From Acidobacteriota bacterium (lineage in GTDB: Bacteria > Acidobacteriota > Vicinamibacteria > Vicinamibacterales > UBA2999), in assembly GCA_030650395.1 (NCBI GenBank), contig JAUSDY010000108.1, positions 62,001 through 126,000 of the forward strand: 64,000 nt of DNA, in the 5' to 3' direction. Below, one piece after another: positions 18,279-28,364 of this stretch. The notes below the pieces were generated by a model. The model made no database searches and was not told where the DNA came from. It worked only from the letters and a program-made list of their open reading frames with translations. Positions within the stretch are counted from its first letter, which is position 1, and every line of letters begins with the position of its first letter. Both the position numbers and the translations under genes were made by a program.

Positions 18279-19217
18279 TTACGCGGGCCAGCCGCCGCCG
18301 ATCAGCCGGGCGCTTTCGAGCCCTTCGATCGCCGCCCGCCCCATCGCCAGCTGCGCCTCCTCGGAGCTGCCACCGATATGCGGCGTCCCCATGAACGTGG
18401 GGAGGGCCAGCAGACGAGGGTTGGCATCGGGCTCCAGTTGGTAGACGTCGCAGGCCGCGCCCGCCAGATGGCCGCTCGCGAGCGCAGCCTCGAGCGCGGC
18501 TTCGTCCACCAATCCGCCGCGTGCGGCATTGATCAGGAACGTGCCCTTGCGCATGCGCGCCAGCTCGGCGCCGCCGATCATCCCTCGGGTCGACGCATCG
18601 AGCGGCACGTGCAGCGTGACGATCTCCGCTTCGGCAAGCAGCCGATCGAGCGGCACCGGCTCGACCAGATTCCCGGCGTAAAACTCCGGGTAGTCGCGGA
18701 TGTCGCGGGCGAGGACGCGGCACTCGAACGGCGCCAGCAGGCGCACCAGGTCCTGGCCGACGAACCCGCAACCGATGATGCCTACCGTGCGGCCGGTCAA
18801 TTGCCGGCCGACCAACGGTTGCCAGGTTCCCGCACGCAATGTCGCCCCGGACTCGGGCACGCGATGCAATAACGCGATCGCAAACGCCAGCGTCAGCTCG
18901 GAGACCGATCGCCGGTTCACGCCGCCGGTCCACGCCAGCTTGACGCCGCGCGCGGCAATCGCGTCGAGGTCAAGGCCATCCAGGCCGACGCCGTACTTGC
19001 TGATCACGCGCAGTTCCGGGACCTGCGCCAACACCGCCTCGTCGATCTGCTCGAGCCCGACGATGGCTCGTTCGTGGCCGCGCAGGAAGTTGATCAGTTC
19101 GCCGCCCGCAAGAACCGTCGGTGATGTCGTGAAAGTGGCGTCCGGATAGCGCGCCGTCAGCTCTGCCCGCAAGGCCGGGTTTCGCGCAAACGAACGCGAC
19201 GCCACCACGATGCTCAT
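18279..19217 (-). CDS. D-isomer-specific 2-hydroxyacid dehydrogenase (phosphoglycerate dehydrogenase-like)
   Basis: ISKYGVGLDGLDLDAIAARG, GRTVGIIGCGFVGQDLV, NAARGGLVDEAALEAAL, TPHIGG. Confidence 0.88.
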   Translation of the reverse strand: MSIVVASRSFARNPALRAELTARYPDATFTTSPTVLAGGELINFLRGHERAIVGLEQIDEAVLAQVPELRVISKYGVGLDGLDLDAIAARGVKLAWTGGVNRRSVSELTLAFAIALLHRVPESGATLRAGTWQPLVGRQLTGRTVGIIGCGFVGQDLVRLLAPFECRVLARDIRDYPEFYAGNLVEPVPLDRLLAEAEIVTLHVPLDASTRGMIGGAELARMRKGTFLINAARGGLVDEAALEAALASGHLAGAACDVYQLEPDANPRLLALPTFMGTPHIGGSSEEAQLAMGRAAIEGLESARLIGGGWPA

Positions 19218-20062
19218 GAGGCGCGTCGCCGGGAGAGGTAGCGCTGCAGCGCGTCTTGCCACGATGGCATCGCGTAACCGGCGCGCGCCAGCTTGGCGTT
19301 GCTGAGGGCGGCGTACCGCGGGCGTGGCGCGCGCAGCTTGACATCGCGCACCGACACGGGTTTCAAGGTGGTCTCGGGTCGATCGAGCAGCCGGGCGATC
19401 TCTCGCCCGACGTCGAGCCACGTGCCGAAACCCGTGTTCACGCAGTGATACAAGCCGGCCGGCGCGCCGCTCCGCAGCAAATGCCCGGTGGCCGCGACCA
19501 CATCATCCGCGAAGCTCGGCGAGACGATGCGATCGGCGAAGACCGGAGCCTGCTGGCCGGCGCGCACCGCGTCGGCGATCTTATCGACGCTGCTGCGGGC
19601 CTTGGGGCCGCCGAACAGGCTCTCGACGCGAAGCACGTAGTGCCGCGGGTTGTCGGCGGCGATCCACTCGCCAAGCAGCTTCGATTGTGCGTACACGCTC
19701 TGCGGCTCCGGCAGATCGTCCTCGGTATACGGTGAGGTTGCCGTCCCGGAGAATACGAAGTCGGTGCTGTAGTGCACGAGCACGGCGTCGAGCTCGGTCG
19801 TGGCGCGGGCGAGCGTGCGGACTGCAAACGCATTGACGTCGAGCGCCAATTCCTGTTCGTCTTCGGCGGCATCGACGTTGGTGTAGGCGGCACAGTTGAT
19901 CACGGCCGCCGGCTTTCGGTCCATCACGAACGCGCGCAGCGCGCGATGGTCAGACAGATCCACCTCACGACGCGCCGCCGGGGTCACGTCGTGCTCGCCT
20001 GCAAACTTCGCGACCAGGGCCTGTCCGAGCTGGCCGGCCGCGCCGACAACCAGCACCTTCAT
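19214..20062 (-). CDS. dTDP-4-dehydrorhamnose reductase-like (RmlD) SDR
   Basis: VLVVGAAGQLGQALV, AVINCAAYTNVDAAEDE, STDFVFSG, YAQSKLLGEW. Confidence 0.85.
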   Translation of the reverse strand: MKVLVVGAAGQLGQALVAKFAGEHDVTPAARREVDLSDHRALRAFVMDRKPAAVINCAAYTNVDAAEDEQELALDVNAFAVRTLARATTELDAVLVHYSTDFVFSGTATSPYTEDDLPEPQSVYAQSKLLGEWIAADNPRHYVLRVESLFGGPKARSSVDKIADAVRAGQQAPVFADRIVSPSFADDVVAATGHLLRSGAPAGLYHCVNTGFGTWLDVGREIARLLDRPETTLKPVSVRDVKLRAPRPRYAALSNAKLARAGYAMPSWQDALQRYLSRRRAS

Positions 20063-20559
20063 CGGCGAACCCGCTCCTTCACCGCCGCGCGGGTTTCGCG
20101 ATCGATCTCGCGGCGCCGCAGCGTTTCGCGCTTGTCGTGCTCCTGCTTGCCGCGCGCCAGCGCGATCGACACTTTGACCTTGCCGTTCTTGAAATACAGG
20201 CGCGTCGGCACCAGCGTCAGGCCTTTTTCAATCGTCTTGCCGATCAGTTTTCTGATCTCGTACTTGTGTAACAGCAGCCGGCGTTTGCGACGCGGATCGT
20301 GATCGACATAGCCGCGGTGGCTGTAGGGGTTGATGTGCACGTTGAACAGCCACACCTCGCCCTTGTCGACGCGCGCGTAGCTGTCGCGCAGGTTGGCCTG
20401 GCCTTCGCGAATGCCTTTCACCTCGGTGCCTAACAAGGCGATGCCGGCCTCGAACGTTTCGAGGATGTGATAGTCGTGAAACGCTTTTCGATTGTCGGCG
20501 ATGGGCTGGGTTTCGTCGCTCTTCGCCTCGCGCGGTTCCGTCTTCTTCGCCGCCATCAA
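20059..20559 (-). CDS. smpB: SsrA-binding protein
   Basis: NRKAFHDYHILETFEAGIALLGTEVKGIREGQANLRDSY, PLYFKNGKVK-type signature, RGKQEHDKR. Confidence 0.97.
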   Translation of the reverse strand: MMAAKKTEPREAKSDETQPIADNRKAFHDYHILETFEAGIALLGTEVKGIREGQANLRDSYARVDKGEVWLFNVHINPYSHRGYVDHDPRRKRRLLLHKYEIRKLIGKTIEKGLTLVPTRLYFKNGKVKVSIALARGKQEHDKRETLRRREIDRETRAAVKERVRR

Positions 20560-21440
20560 CCCGAGGTCTCCGTTGCGCCCGCCATCAGGGCCGCAAGCTT
20601 CACGGCGGCGATCATGCTGCCCGCATCCGCGACGCCCTTGCCCGCGATGTCGAAGGCGGTGCCGTGATCCACCGAGGTCCGGATGATCGGCAAGCCCAGC
20701 GTGACGTTCACGGCCTCACCGAACGCCAGCAGCTTCACCGGGATCAAGCCCTGGTCGTGGTAGCACGCCACCACGCAATCAAATTCTCCGCGCGAGGCGC
20801 GCACGAACACGGTGTCGGCCGGAAACGGCCCATGCGCATCGATGCCACGCGCCCGCGCCGCCGCCACCGACGGCGCCAGCACCTCATCGTCTTCAGTCCC
20901 GAGCAGGCCTGCTTCGCCGGCGTGCGGGTTGAGGCCGGCGACGGCGATGCGTGGCGCCTTCACGCCGAAACGCGGCAGCCATTTCGCGGTGAGGGCGAGG
21001 ATGCCCTCGATGTTGTCGCGCGTGATTAACGCCGGCACCGCGCTCAACGGCACGTGCACGGTCGCCAGCACCACTTTCAGGTGCGGCGAGTGGAACATCA
21101 TCGCGACCCGTTCGACGCCGCAGAGATGCGCGAGCAGATCGGTATGACCCTTCCAGTGAAGACCGGCCTGCGCGAAAGCGAGCTTGTTGATGGGAGCGGT
21201 CGCGATCGCATCGACCTCACCACGCTTCGCGGCATCAACCGCGCGGATCAGGGTGTCGTACGCCGCTTGCCCGGCCGAAGCGGATACCTCGCCCACGCGC
21301 ATGCCTTCGATCGCCGGCGGCGCAAACACCACGGGCTCGCACACTGCGCGGACGGCAGCATCCGCCGCCGCCTTGGCCACGATCTCGGGACCGATGCCGG
21401 CGGGATCTCCGACAGTCAAAGCGATGCGGGGAACGCGCAC
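20556..21440 (-). CDS. pdxA: 4-hydroxythreonine-4-phosphate dehydrogenase
   Basis: IALTVGDPAGIGPEIVAKA, GLNPHAGEAGLLGTEDDEV, ACYHDQGLIPVKLLAFGEAVNVTLGLPIIRTSVDHGTAFDIAGKG. Confidence 0.96.
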   Translation of the reverse strand: MRVPRIALTVGDPAGIGPEIVAKAAADAAVRAVCEPVVFAPPAIEGMRVGEVSASAGQAAYDTLIRAVDAAKRGEVDAIATAPINKLAFAQAGLHWKGHTDLLAHLCGVERVAMMFHSPHLKVVLATVHVPLSAVPALITRDNIEGILALTAKWLPRFGVKAPRIAVAGLNPHAGEAGLLGTEDDEVLAPSVAAARARGIDAHGPFPADTVFVRASRGEFDCVVACYHDQGLIPVKLLAFGEAVNVTLGLPIIRTSVDHGTAFDIAGKGVADAGSMIAAVKLAALMAGATETSG

Positions 21441-21480
21441 GCTGTCAGTATCCCACGCTACGCGGCACGAAGTGCCGCGC

Positions 21481-22539
21481 CTAGATCTGGACGGCGAGCC
21501 ACTCTGCAACAACCTTGGTGCCGGCGTTGCGCTCGAGGGCGGTCAGGGCGCGATCGACAGCGCCAAACGCGCTGCGGGCGCGGTCGCCGGAAAAGGCGCG
21601 CGCGAGCGTCGACAGGTCGCCGGTCAGCTGCGGATTGGCGATCACGCGGCGATCGGCGCCGGCATTGATCGCTTCGATGTCGCGCAGCATCGACGCCGTG
21701 AGCCGCAGCACGACGGCGAGCTCTTCGCGGTCGCGCTCCTTGGTCTTCTGGCCGACGAGATTAGTCGCGGCCTGGAGGCGTGCCTGCGTATCCGCGCGTC
21801 CGGATGTCTGCTGCAGCAACTCCAACGCGGAATCACGCAGCGCGGTGAGGTCGGTGTCCGACAGCGCGAGCGCTTGACCGATACTGCCGTCGGCGAGCGG
21901 AGCGGCGACGCGGGCCTCCGCCTCGGACTGGCCATGATCGCGCACCAGCGCGGTCGACACCTCGGACGCGGTTAACCGTCCAAACCGCAGGCGCATGCAG
22001 CGCGAACGCACGGTCGGAAGCAGCGCACCGGGAATCACGGTGGTGAGGATGAATATCGTGCCCGGCGGTGGCTCTTCGAGTGACTTGAGCAGCGAGTTCT
22101 GCGCCTCCGGCTCGAGCGTGTCGGCCTCGCGGATCAACACCACGCGACGCTTGCCTTCGAACGGGCGGTAACCGGTGCGCGACAACAGGTCGCGAACGAG
22201 GTCGATCTTGATCGACGTGCGCTCGTCGGGCTCGAGCGCAATCACGTCGACGTGGACGCCGCGCGCGATGCGATCGCACGCGCGGCACTTGCCGCACGCA
22301 TCGATAGGCAGGAGGTTCTCTACGAAGGTTCTCGCGGCGGTTCCAGACGGAGGTTCCTCACGAAGGTTCCTCACGGGCTCGAGGCAGTTCAGCGCTTGGG
22401 CGGTGGCTTGCGCCACGACCCACTTGCCGATGCCGGCGGGCCCGGCGAACAGCAACGTCGGCGGCAGCGTGTCTCGGTCGATCGCGCGGGAGATGAGGGC
22501 GGTCAGCCGCTTGTGGCCGACGACCTCGGACAATCGCAT
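21481..22539 (-). CDS. holB: DNA polymerase III subunit delta-prime
   Basis: LLFAGPAGIGKWVVAQATAQALNC, CGKCRACDRI, NSLLKSLEEPPPGTIFILTT. Confidence 0.92.
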   Translation of the reverse strand: MRLSEVVGHKRLTALISRAIDRDTLPPTLLFAGPAGIGKWVVAQATAQALNCLEPVRNLREEPPSGTAARTFVENLLPIDACGKCRACDRIARGVHVDVIALEPDERTSIKIDLVRDLLSRTGYRPFEGKRRVVLIREADTLEPEAQNSLLKSLEEPPPGTIFILTTVIPGALLPTVRSRCMRLRFGRLTASEVSTALVRDHGQSEAEARVAAPLADGSIGQALALSDTDLTALRDSALELLQQTSGRADTQARLQAATNLVGQKTKERDREELAVVLRLTASMLRDIEAINAGADRRVIANPQLTGDLSTLARAFSGDRARSAFGAVDRALTALERNAGTKVVAEWLAVQI

Positions 22540-22691
22540 CTGCTCGAATGATACCGCGCGCGCCGCTATTTACCGTGGCGTTGCGGTGGCGAACCATGTT
22601 GACGCGTCCGGCGGCGACTGACTACAATCTAGTGTTTGCCGGGTGTCGAGCTTGCCCCGCCGAAGCACGCGGGGCAACCGCGGGCGAAGGC

Positions 22692-22767
22692 GGGCGGTTA
22701 GCTCAGTTGGTAGAGCACCGGCTTTACACGCCGGCTGTCACAGGTTCGAGCCCTGTACCGCCCACCA
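22692..22767 (+). tRNA. tRNA-Val (anticodon TAC), CCA encoded
   Basis: GGGCGGTTAGCTCAGTTGGTAGAGCACCGGCTTTACACGCCGGCTGTCACAGGTTCGAGCCCTGTACCGCCCACCA folds as cloverleaf. Confidence 0.97.
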
Positions 22768-22967
22768 AATCAACAGATACGCCACCATCTGGTGATCTGT
22801 TGAGGTCGTGATCGGTTGATCGAATCTTGTGATCAATAGATCCGGTGATCTGTTGAACGACCTGTTGAACGACGTCTTGAACTTGTGATCGGCGAGCGCC
22901 AGTGACAAGCGCGAGCAGATCAACCGCTCACAAGATCAACAGATCAACAGATACAAGTATTTCCGTA

Positions 22968-23044
<77 letters not shown>

Positions 23045-23195
23045 TTCGACTCACCTACGCTCCGCCTCCGGCGAACCGTAGGTTCGCTCATGGCAGGCCA
23101 GCATCCAGGGAGAATGTCCTGAGGGAGCGAGCGGACAGCCGCAGGCTGGACGATCGCGACTCGAAGGGCAGCCTGAGCGATCGCGAATCGAGTCC

Positions 23196-23969
23196 CTACT
23201 TCGCGCGCGCTTTCGGTCCAGGGCGCCGCGCCACTACCGCCCGCAGCAGATTCGCCGACACCTTGTAACACTCGCACGACGCCGCTTCGAGGCCTTTGCG
23301 GTCCACGATCCGGATCTTGCCGCGCTGATAGGTGATGAGGCCCGCCTTCTGTAGCTCGCCGGCGAGCACGGTCACCGTCTGGCGGGTCGCGCCGAGCATC
23401 ATCGCCACAAACTCCTGCGTCAGCGGAAACTCGGTGGACTCCATGCGGTCCTGGGCCATCAACAGCCATTTGGCCAGACGCTGCTCGACGGTGTGTGCCG
23501 CATTGCAGCCGGTCGACTGCATCACCACGCTGAGAAACGCGTCGCCATAGCGCGTGATCATTTCCATGAATGCGCCGCACAGGTCCATCTCACGATGGAA
23601 GTGGTCAAGGGTCATCCGGTAGCAGCACTCCCTGTCACCCTGCACGACGACAAGGACATTGGTCGACGCGACGCGTCCCAGGCCCTTCGGTGACGCGCCG
23701 GCCATCCCCTCTCGGCCGATCGTGGCCACTTCCACCATCGCACCGTTCTCCAGGACAATCGCCTTCGACAGAAACCCGCTCAGCGGAAAATAAACGTATG
23801 GGGAAGGTTCGCCCGCGTTGTGCAGGACCTGTTTCGGCTCGAGCGAAACGATCTCGATCTTGTGGCGCAGATCGTCGTAATCGGCCTGCGTGAGGCCAGC
23901 CAGCAGGTGGTTACGACTCCTGGACGAGGGCCGGCTTCGAACAGACGAGGGTGTGCGTGACTTGGCCAC
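23196..23969 (-). CDS. Crp/Fnr family transcriptional regulator
   Basis: cNMP-binding-like N-terminus plus FPLTQEFVAMMLGATRQTVTVLAGELQKAGLITYQRGKIRIVDRKGLE HTH. Confidence 0.92.
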   Translation of the reverse strand: MAKSRTPSSVRSRPSSRSRNHLLAGLTQADYDDLRHKIEIVSLEPKQVLHNAGEPSPYVYFPLSGFLSKAIVLENGAMVEVATIGREGMAGASPKGLGRVASTNVLVVVQGDRECCYRMTLDHFHREMDLCGAFMEMITRYGDAFLSVVMQSTGCNAAHTVEQRLAKWLLMAQDRMESTEFPLTQEFVAMMLGATRQTVTVLAGELQKAGLITYQRGKIRIVDRKGLEAASCECYKVSANLLRAVVARRPGPKARAK

Positions 23970-24119
23970 CGTTACCTTGGGATGAAGGGCGATTTGAGCG
24001 CTTTTCGAGAGTCGGTGGCGACCATATCATTGATGCGTTTTGCCCGTATGTCGCCTACCCGACAGACGCGCAAGATGGCTTTCCATACGCTGCGCCTGCA
24101 GTCACCGCCAACAAGCCGT

Positions 24120-24707
24120 ATGGAATCGCGTCACTTAAGCTCCGGCCCAGGGAATACGGTCCTCGTCGTAGACGAGGACCCGAAGGCATTCGCGTTGATC
24201 GCTCGGGAGCTCAGGCGCAGGGGCCTCGACGTCGCCATCGCGACCTCGAGCGCCGAAGCATTCACGATCGCCTGCCAGACTCACCCCTCCGCCATGGTCG
24301 TCGAGCTGAGCGAGCGTGCCGACGGCGCGCTGCCGCTGCTTCGAACCTTGGCGGGCGACATCCGCACGCAGGACATCCCGGTCATCGTGGCGCAGTGCGA
24401 GGATGACTCGTCCCGCGCTCAGGCACAACGGATCGGAAACGTCGTGGTGCTGCTGGGCGACTGCTCGCCCGAAACCGTGGCCGCGGAAGTCGCTCGCGTG
24501 CTGCTCGAGTCGGCAGGCTCGTCCACGCCGCAACTCCGCCCCGAATTCCCGATTACGTGTCCCAAGTGCGGACAGAAAGCCGGCGTTCCGCGCAGCGTCT
24601 CGACGGCCGGCAACGGCGGAACCTACATCAGCGTGTTCTGTGAGCAATGCGCACAGCGGTGGAGCGTCTTCAGGCAGTCAGACGCTCCTGGCTTCGTCAA
24701 GCTCTAA
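24120..24707 (+). CDS. response-regulator receiver-like protein with C-terminal zinc-ribbon-like CxxC pairs
   Basis: TVLVVDEDPKAFALIARELRRRGLDVAIATSSAEAF; CPKCGQKAG...CEQCAQRW. Confidence 0.65.
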   Translation: MESRHLSSGPGNTVLVVDEDPKAFALIARELRRRGLDVAIATSSAEAFTIACQTHPSAMVVELSERADGALPLLRTLAGDIRTQDIPVIVAQCEDDSSRAQAQRIGNVVVLLGDCSPETVAAEVARVLLESAGSSTPQLRPEFPITCPKCGQKAGVPRSVSTAGNGGTYISVFCEQCAQRWSVFRQSDAPGFVKL

Positions 24708-25210
24708 CGGGCGAGGATCTTCGCCGCCAGCACCGCCAACCCGGTCACCAAGCCCGCGATGGTGTGGTGCTCGCGATTGTGGCGCGCGCGCGCCCAACTG
24801 AAGTGACGCTCCATCGGCGACGCCCGCTTCTCCGCATACGCGTCGTAGTCGTCGCCGAACTTCTCGCGCAGGTGTGCTTCCTCGCTTCGCATCGCGGCCG
24901 TCAGCGTCGCCGCCAGATACCCGGCGATGATGAGCGCGACGATGAGGTGATGGGCCGCGGTAGCGAGACCGATGCCGATGAGCGTCGACCCCAGGTAGAG
25001 CGGGTGGCGGGTAAAACGGTATGGGCCGGATCTCGTCACCTCCCGGCTCTTTTCGAGATGCCCTGCCGCCCAGAGTCGTAGCGATTCGCCCGCGACCGCG
25101 ATCGCGGCGCCAAGCGCAAGCCACGGCCACGTCGGGGTGGCCAGCCACAGCACCAGCGCGGCAAACACGAAGCCGAGAAACACGCGCCAGCGTGCCAGCA
25201 GCCGGGTCAT
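24704..25210 (-). CDS. isoprenylcysteine carboxyl methyltransferase (ICMT/PEMT)-family membrane protein
   Basis: GPYRFTRHPLYLGSTLIGIGLA, EEAHLREKFGDDYDAYA. Confidence 0.85.
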   Translation of the reverse strand: MTRLLARWRVFLGFVFAALVLWLATPTWPWLALGAAIAVAGESLRLWAAGHLEKSREVTRSGPYRFTRHPLYLGSTLIGIGLATAAHHLIVALIIAGYLAATLTAAMRSEEAHLREKFGDDYDAYAEKRASPMERHFSWARARHNREHHTIAGLVTGLAVLAAKILAR

Positions 25211-26253
25211 CGCGCGCGCGTTGCCTTGGCTAATCGCCGCTCGGCCGCGTCGATGACCTCGCCGATCGCGATGTCGTCGATGCAGGGCGAGCCCCGCAGG
25301 CACCGGCGCTTGTGATGACACACGCAGTCGCCCGCGCGCGACATCACCTCGTCGTCCGGATGCCAGGGGCCATTGCGCTCCGGCCAGGTCGGGCCATACA
25401 AGCCGACGAGCGGCGCGCCCATCGCAGCCGCGATGTGCAACGGTCCCGTGTCGCCGGAAATAACGAGCGCGGCGTCGCGCATCAAGACCGCGAGATCGGC
25501 GATCGTGGTCGGCGGCGCGGGTTGCGCGGCGCCGTGTGACCCGCGGCACACCGCATCCGCAAGGTCACGTTCCGATGGTCCCCACGTCACGAGCGACCGC
25601 AGGCGTGTTCGTTCGAACAGTGCAGCGGCAAGCGCGCCGAAGCGCTCGGGCGGCCACCGCTTGTTGGGCCAGGCCGCACCCGGATTCAGGACCACGTATG
25701 CACCCGCGCCGCCGATTGCCGTGATGGCATCAACCGTCGCCGTGCTCGAGACCGGCGCGAGCGGAAGCTCCATTGGCGTGGGGTCAACACCAAGCGCCTT
25801 CAGCAGTGACAAGTTTTTCTGAATAACATGCACCTGCTCCGGCGGCACCACCGTCTCCGAATACAGCCGGCCGGCCAGGGGCTCGCGCAAATGTGCGGGG
25901 TCAAACCCAATCACGCGTCGTGCGCCCGAGATGCGGGCCCAGGTGGCGGACTTGATGAGGCCTTGTAGATCGAGCGCGGCGTCGTACTGTTGGCCACGCA
26001 GATGCGATGCGGCGCTCGCGTAGGCGGTGATGCCGCCAAAGGAAATCGTCTCGGCCGTTTCGGCGCTTGCCGGGCCGCGAACCACCACGCGGCGATGCAG
26101 ACCTTTCACCAGCGAGAGGATTGGCGCGTAGGCATGCTCGACGAGCCAGTCGACCCTGGCCGCGGGCCACTGCCTGGTGATCGCCGCCAGGACCGGGATG
26201 GCGTGAACGATGTCGCCAAGCGCGCTCAGCCGGACGATGAGGATGCGGTTCAC
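25207..26253 (-). CDS. glycosyltransferase family 9, LPS heptosyltransferase I-like
   Basis: [75 protein letters not shown]. Confidence 0.88.
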   Translation of the reverse strand: MNRILIVRLSALGDIVHAIPVLAAITRQWPAARVDWLVEHAYAPILSLVKGLHRRVVVRGPASAETAETISFGGITAYASAASHLRGQQYDAALDLQGLIKSATWARISGARRVIGFDPAHLREPLAGRLYSETVVPPEQVHVIQKNLSLLKALGVDPTPMELPLAPVSSTATVDAITAIGGAGAYVVLNPGAAWPNKRWPPERFGALAAALFERTRLRSLVTWGPSERDLADAVCRGSHGAAQPAPPTTIADLAVLMRDAALVISGDTGPLHIAAAMGAPLVGLYGPTWPERNGPWHPDDEVMSRAGDCVCHHKRRCLRGSPCIDDIAIGEVIDAAERRLAKATRAR

Positions 26254-26750
26254 CCTTCGACTCGCTTGCGCTCGCTCAGGGCAGGCGATTTCAGGCGCGA
26301 CAACAGGTCGCTGGTGGAGTGGTCCTTGGGATCGCCGACGATCGCGATCCGCCCGCCGTAGGCCCGGACCGTTTCCCGTTCGGGCACGGTGTCAACCGTG
26401 TAATCGGTGCCTTTGCAATGCACTTCAGGGCGCAGGGCCTCGAGCAGCGGAGCCACCGTGGGCTCCGAGAAAATCACGACGTAGTCAACGGCGCGCAGCG
26501 CGGCGACGAGCTCGGCGCGGTCGCTCTCCGCAAGAATCGGCCGGTTGGCGCCCTTCAGCCCGCGGACCGACGCATCGTCATTGACGGCGACAATCAGCCG
26601 ATCGGCTTCGCGTTTGGCGGCATCGAGATAGCGGATGTGCCCGACGTGCAAGAGGTCGAAGGCGCCGTTGGCAAAGGCGTGGGTCAGCCCCTGTGTGCGG
26701 TCCTGTTGCACGCGCGCGATCAACCCGGCGCGGCCGAGGACTTCACCCAT
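26250..26750 (-). CDS. D-glycero-beta-D-manno-heptose 1-phosphate adenylyltransferase (HldE C-domain as separate gene)
   Basis: [42 protein letters not shown]. Confidence 0.92.
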   Translation of the reverse strand: MGEVLGRAGLIARVQQDRTQGLTHAFANGAFDLLHVGHIRYLDAAKREADRLIVAVNDDASVRGLKGANRPILAESDRAELVAALRAVDYVVIFSEPTVAPLLEALRPEVHCKGTDYTVDTVPERETVRAYGGRIAIVGDPKDHSTSDLLSRLKSPALSERKRVEG

Positions 26751-27780
26751 CGCCCGCCTCCGCCGCTCCGTGGCTTCGGCGCGCCAGGCTGCGGACCGCG
26801 CGGCCCAGCTCCGCCGCCGACACCGTGGCGGTGCCGCGCTTCATCACGACCAGGCCGCCGGCATAGTTTGCCAGGCGGGCCGCTTCCTCGAAGGAGCCGC
26901 CTGCCGCCAGCGCCAGGGTCATCGTGGCCATCACCGTGTCGCCGGCGCCGGTGACGTCGGCGATTTGATCCGAGCCGAAGATCGGGATGTGAACCGTGGG
27001 CTTGCCGGGCTCGAACAGCGCCATGCCGCGGCTGCCGCGCGTGATCAGGACCGACGCCATGCGGGTGCGGGTCAACAACGTCCGTCCGGCCCGCTCGAGC
27101 ACCGCCGGCTTGTCGTCGATGGTCACGCCCAGTACCTGCTCGACCTCGGATTCGTTCGGCGTGCAGGCGGTGAGCCCGCGATAGCGCGTCAGCGCGTAGC
27201 GCGAGTCGATCAGGATCGGAATTTGTTTCTTGATCGACGCGGCCAACGCCGCCACGAACTTCGGCGTGACGAGTCCGGAGCCGTAATCAGAGACCAGCAC
27301 CGCATCCGCGCCTTTGACCGCTTTCAGGGCTACGCGTTCCGCCGTCGCGCGATGCGCCTCCGACACCGGCTCCGCGGCGAACCGATCGATGCGGACGACT
27401 TGTTGTTTCGCCGAATGAATGCCGCCGGCGAGGATCCGCGTCTTGACGGGCGTGTGGTATCCGCCGGGTCGCGACAGCCCGGCGCGATCGACCGCGCTCT
27501 TCAATGATTCGACGAGGCGCCGGCCGGCGTCGTCTCGTCCGACCACCGAGACGAGCGTGACCGCGCCGCCCAGGCTCGCCACGTTGTTGGCGGCGTTGCC
27601 GGCGCCGCCGGCGACGACTTGCGTGGTGTCGTACTCGAGGATCAGCACCGGCGCTTCGCGAGAAACGCGTGCGACCCGCCCGTAGACGTACTCGTCGGCG
27701 ATCAGATCGCCGAACACGACCACGCGCTTGCCGCGGCACGACGCAATCAGGCTCGACAGGCGTTGGGGCGTGGTGGGCAT
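26743..27780 (-). CDS. D-glycero-beta-D-manno-heptose-7-phosphate kinase (HldE N-domain as separate gene)
   Basis: [69 protein letters not shown]. Confidence 0.92.
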   Translation of the reverse strand: MPTTPQRLSSLIASCRGKRVVVFGDLIADEYVYGRVARVSREAPVLILEYDTTQVVAGGAGNAANNVASLGGAVTLVSVVGRDDAGRRLVESLKSAVDRAGLSRPGGYHTPVKTRILAGGIHSAKQQVVRIDRFAAEPVSEAHRATAERVALKAVKGADAVLVSDYGSGLVTPKFVAALAASIKKQIPILIDSRYALTRYRGLTACTPNESEVEQVLGVTIDDKPAVLERAGRTLLTRTRMASVLITRGSRGMALFEPGKPTVHIPIFGSDQIADVTGAGDTVMATMTLALAAGGSFEEAARLANYAGGLVVMKRGTATVSAAELGRAVRSLARRSHGAAEAGDG

Positions 27781-27784
27781 TAAT

Positions 27785-27809
27785 GTAGGGCACCCCTTTA
27801 TGGGGTGCC
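27785..27809. repeat. REP-like hairpin with GTAG head
   Basis: GTAG GGCACCCC TTTAT GGGGTGCC. Confidence 0.88.
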
Positions 27810-28364
27810 ACCGAGAATCACCGACACAGCGTGAATCAGATTGTCGCACACCGCATCGACCTGCTGGCCCTGCGGCCGGTCCTGCTCCTGCTGCGCGCCC
27901 CATCCCGTGCGGACGAGAATCGATTTCGCGCCGACCGCCTGGCCCAGCTGCACGTCGAGCCACTTGTCGCCGACGACCCACGACTGCCGCGGATCGATCC
28001 CGAGGTCGGCGACCGCGTCTTCGATCATCCCGGGCGACGGCTTGCGGCACCGGCAGTCGATCGATAACGCCGGCACCGAGCCGCCGGGGTGATGCGGACA
28101 GAAATATAACGCGTCGAGATCCGCGCCGGCCGCCTGCAATCGGCGCCGCATTTCGGCGTGGGCCACCTCGACGAACTTCGGATCGATCAATCCGCGCGCG
28201 ATGCCTGCCTGGTTGCTCACGATCACCAGCAGATACCCGGCGCGCTTCAACAGCCGCAGTGCGTCGCCGGTCCAGGGAAACAGCTCGAGCTGCTCCAGTT
28301 TGTGCAGGTAGCCGACGTCGATGTTGAGGGTGCCGTCGCGGTCGAGGAAGATGGCGCGTTTCAT
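27798..28364 (-). CDS. gmhB: D-glycero-beta-D-manno-heptose-1,7-bisphosphate 7-phosphatase
   Basis: AIFLDRDGTLNIDVGYLHKLEQLELFPWTGDALRLLKRAGYLLVIVSNQAGIARG, CPHHPGG. Confidence 0.93.
   Translation of the reverse strand: MKRAIFLDRDGTLNIDVGYLHKLEQLELFPWTGDALRLLKRAGYLLVIVSNQAGIARGLIDPKFVEVAHAEMRRRLQAAGADLDALYFCPHHPGGSVPALSIDCRCRKPSPGMIEDAVADLGIDPRQSWVVGDKWLDVQLGQAVGAKSILVRTGWGAQQEQDRPQGQQVDAVCDNLIHAVSVILGGTP

Noticed and set aside
22548-22923. ORFs 22548..22811 and 22738..22923
   Set aside because: They translate across tRNA-Val; tRNA call is unambiguous
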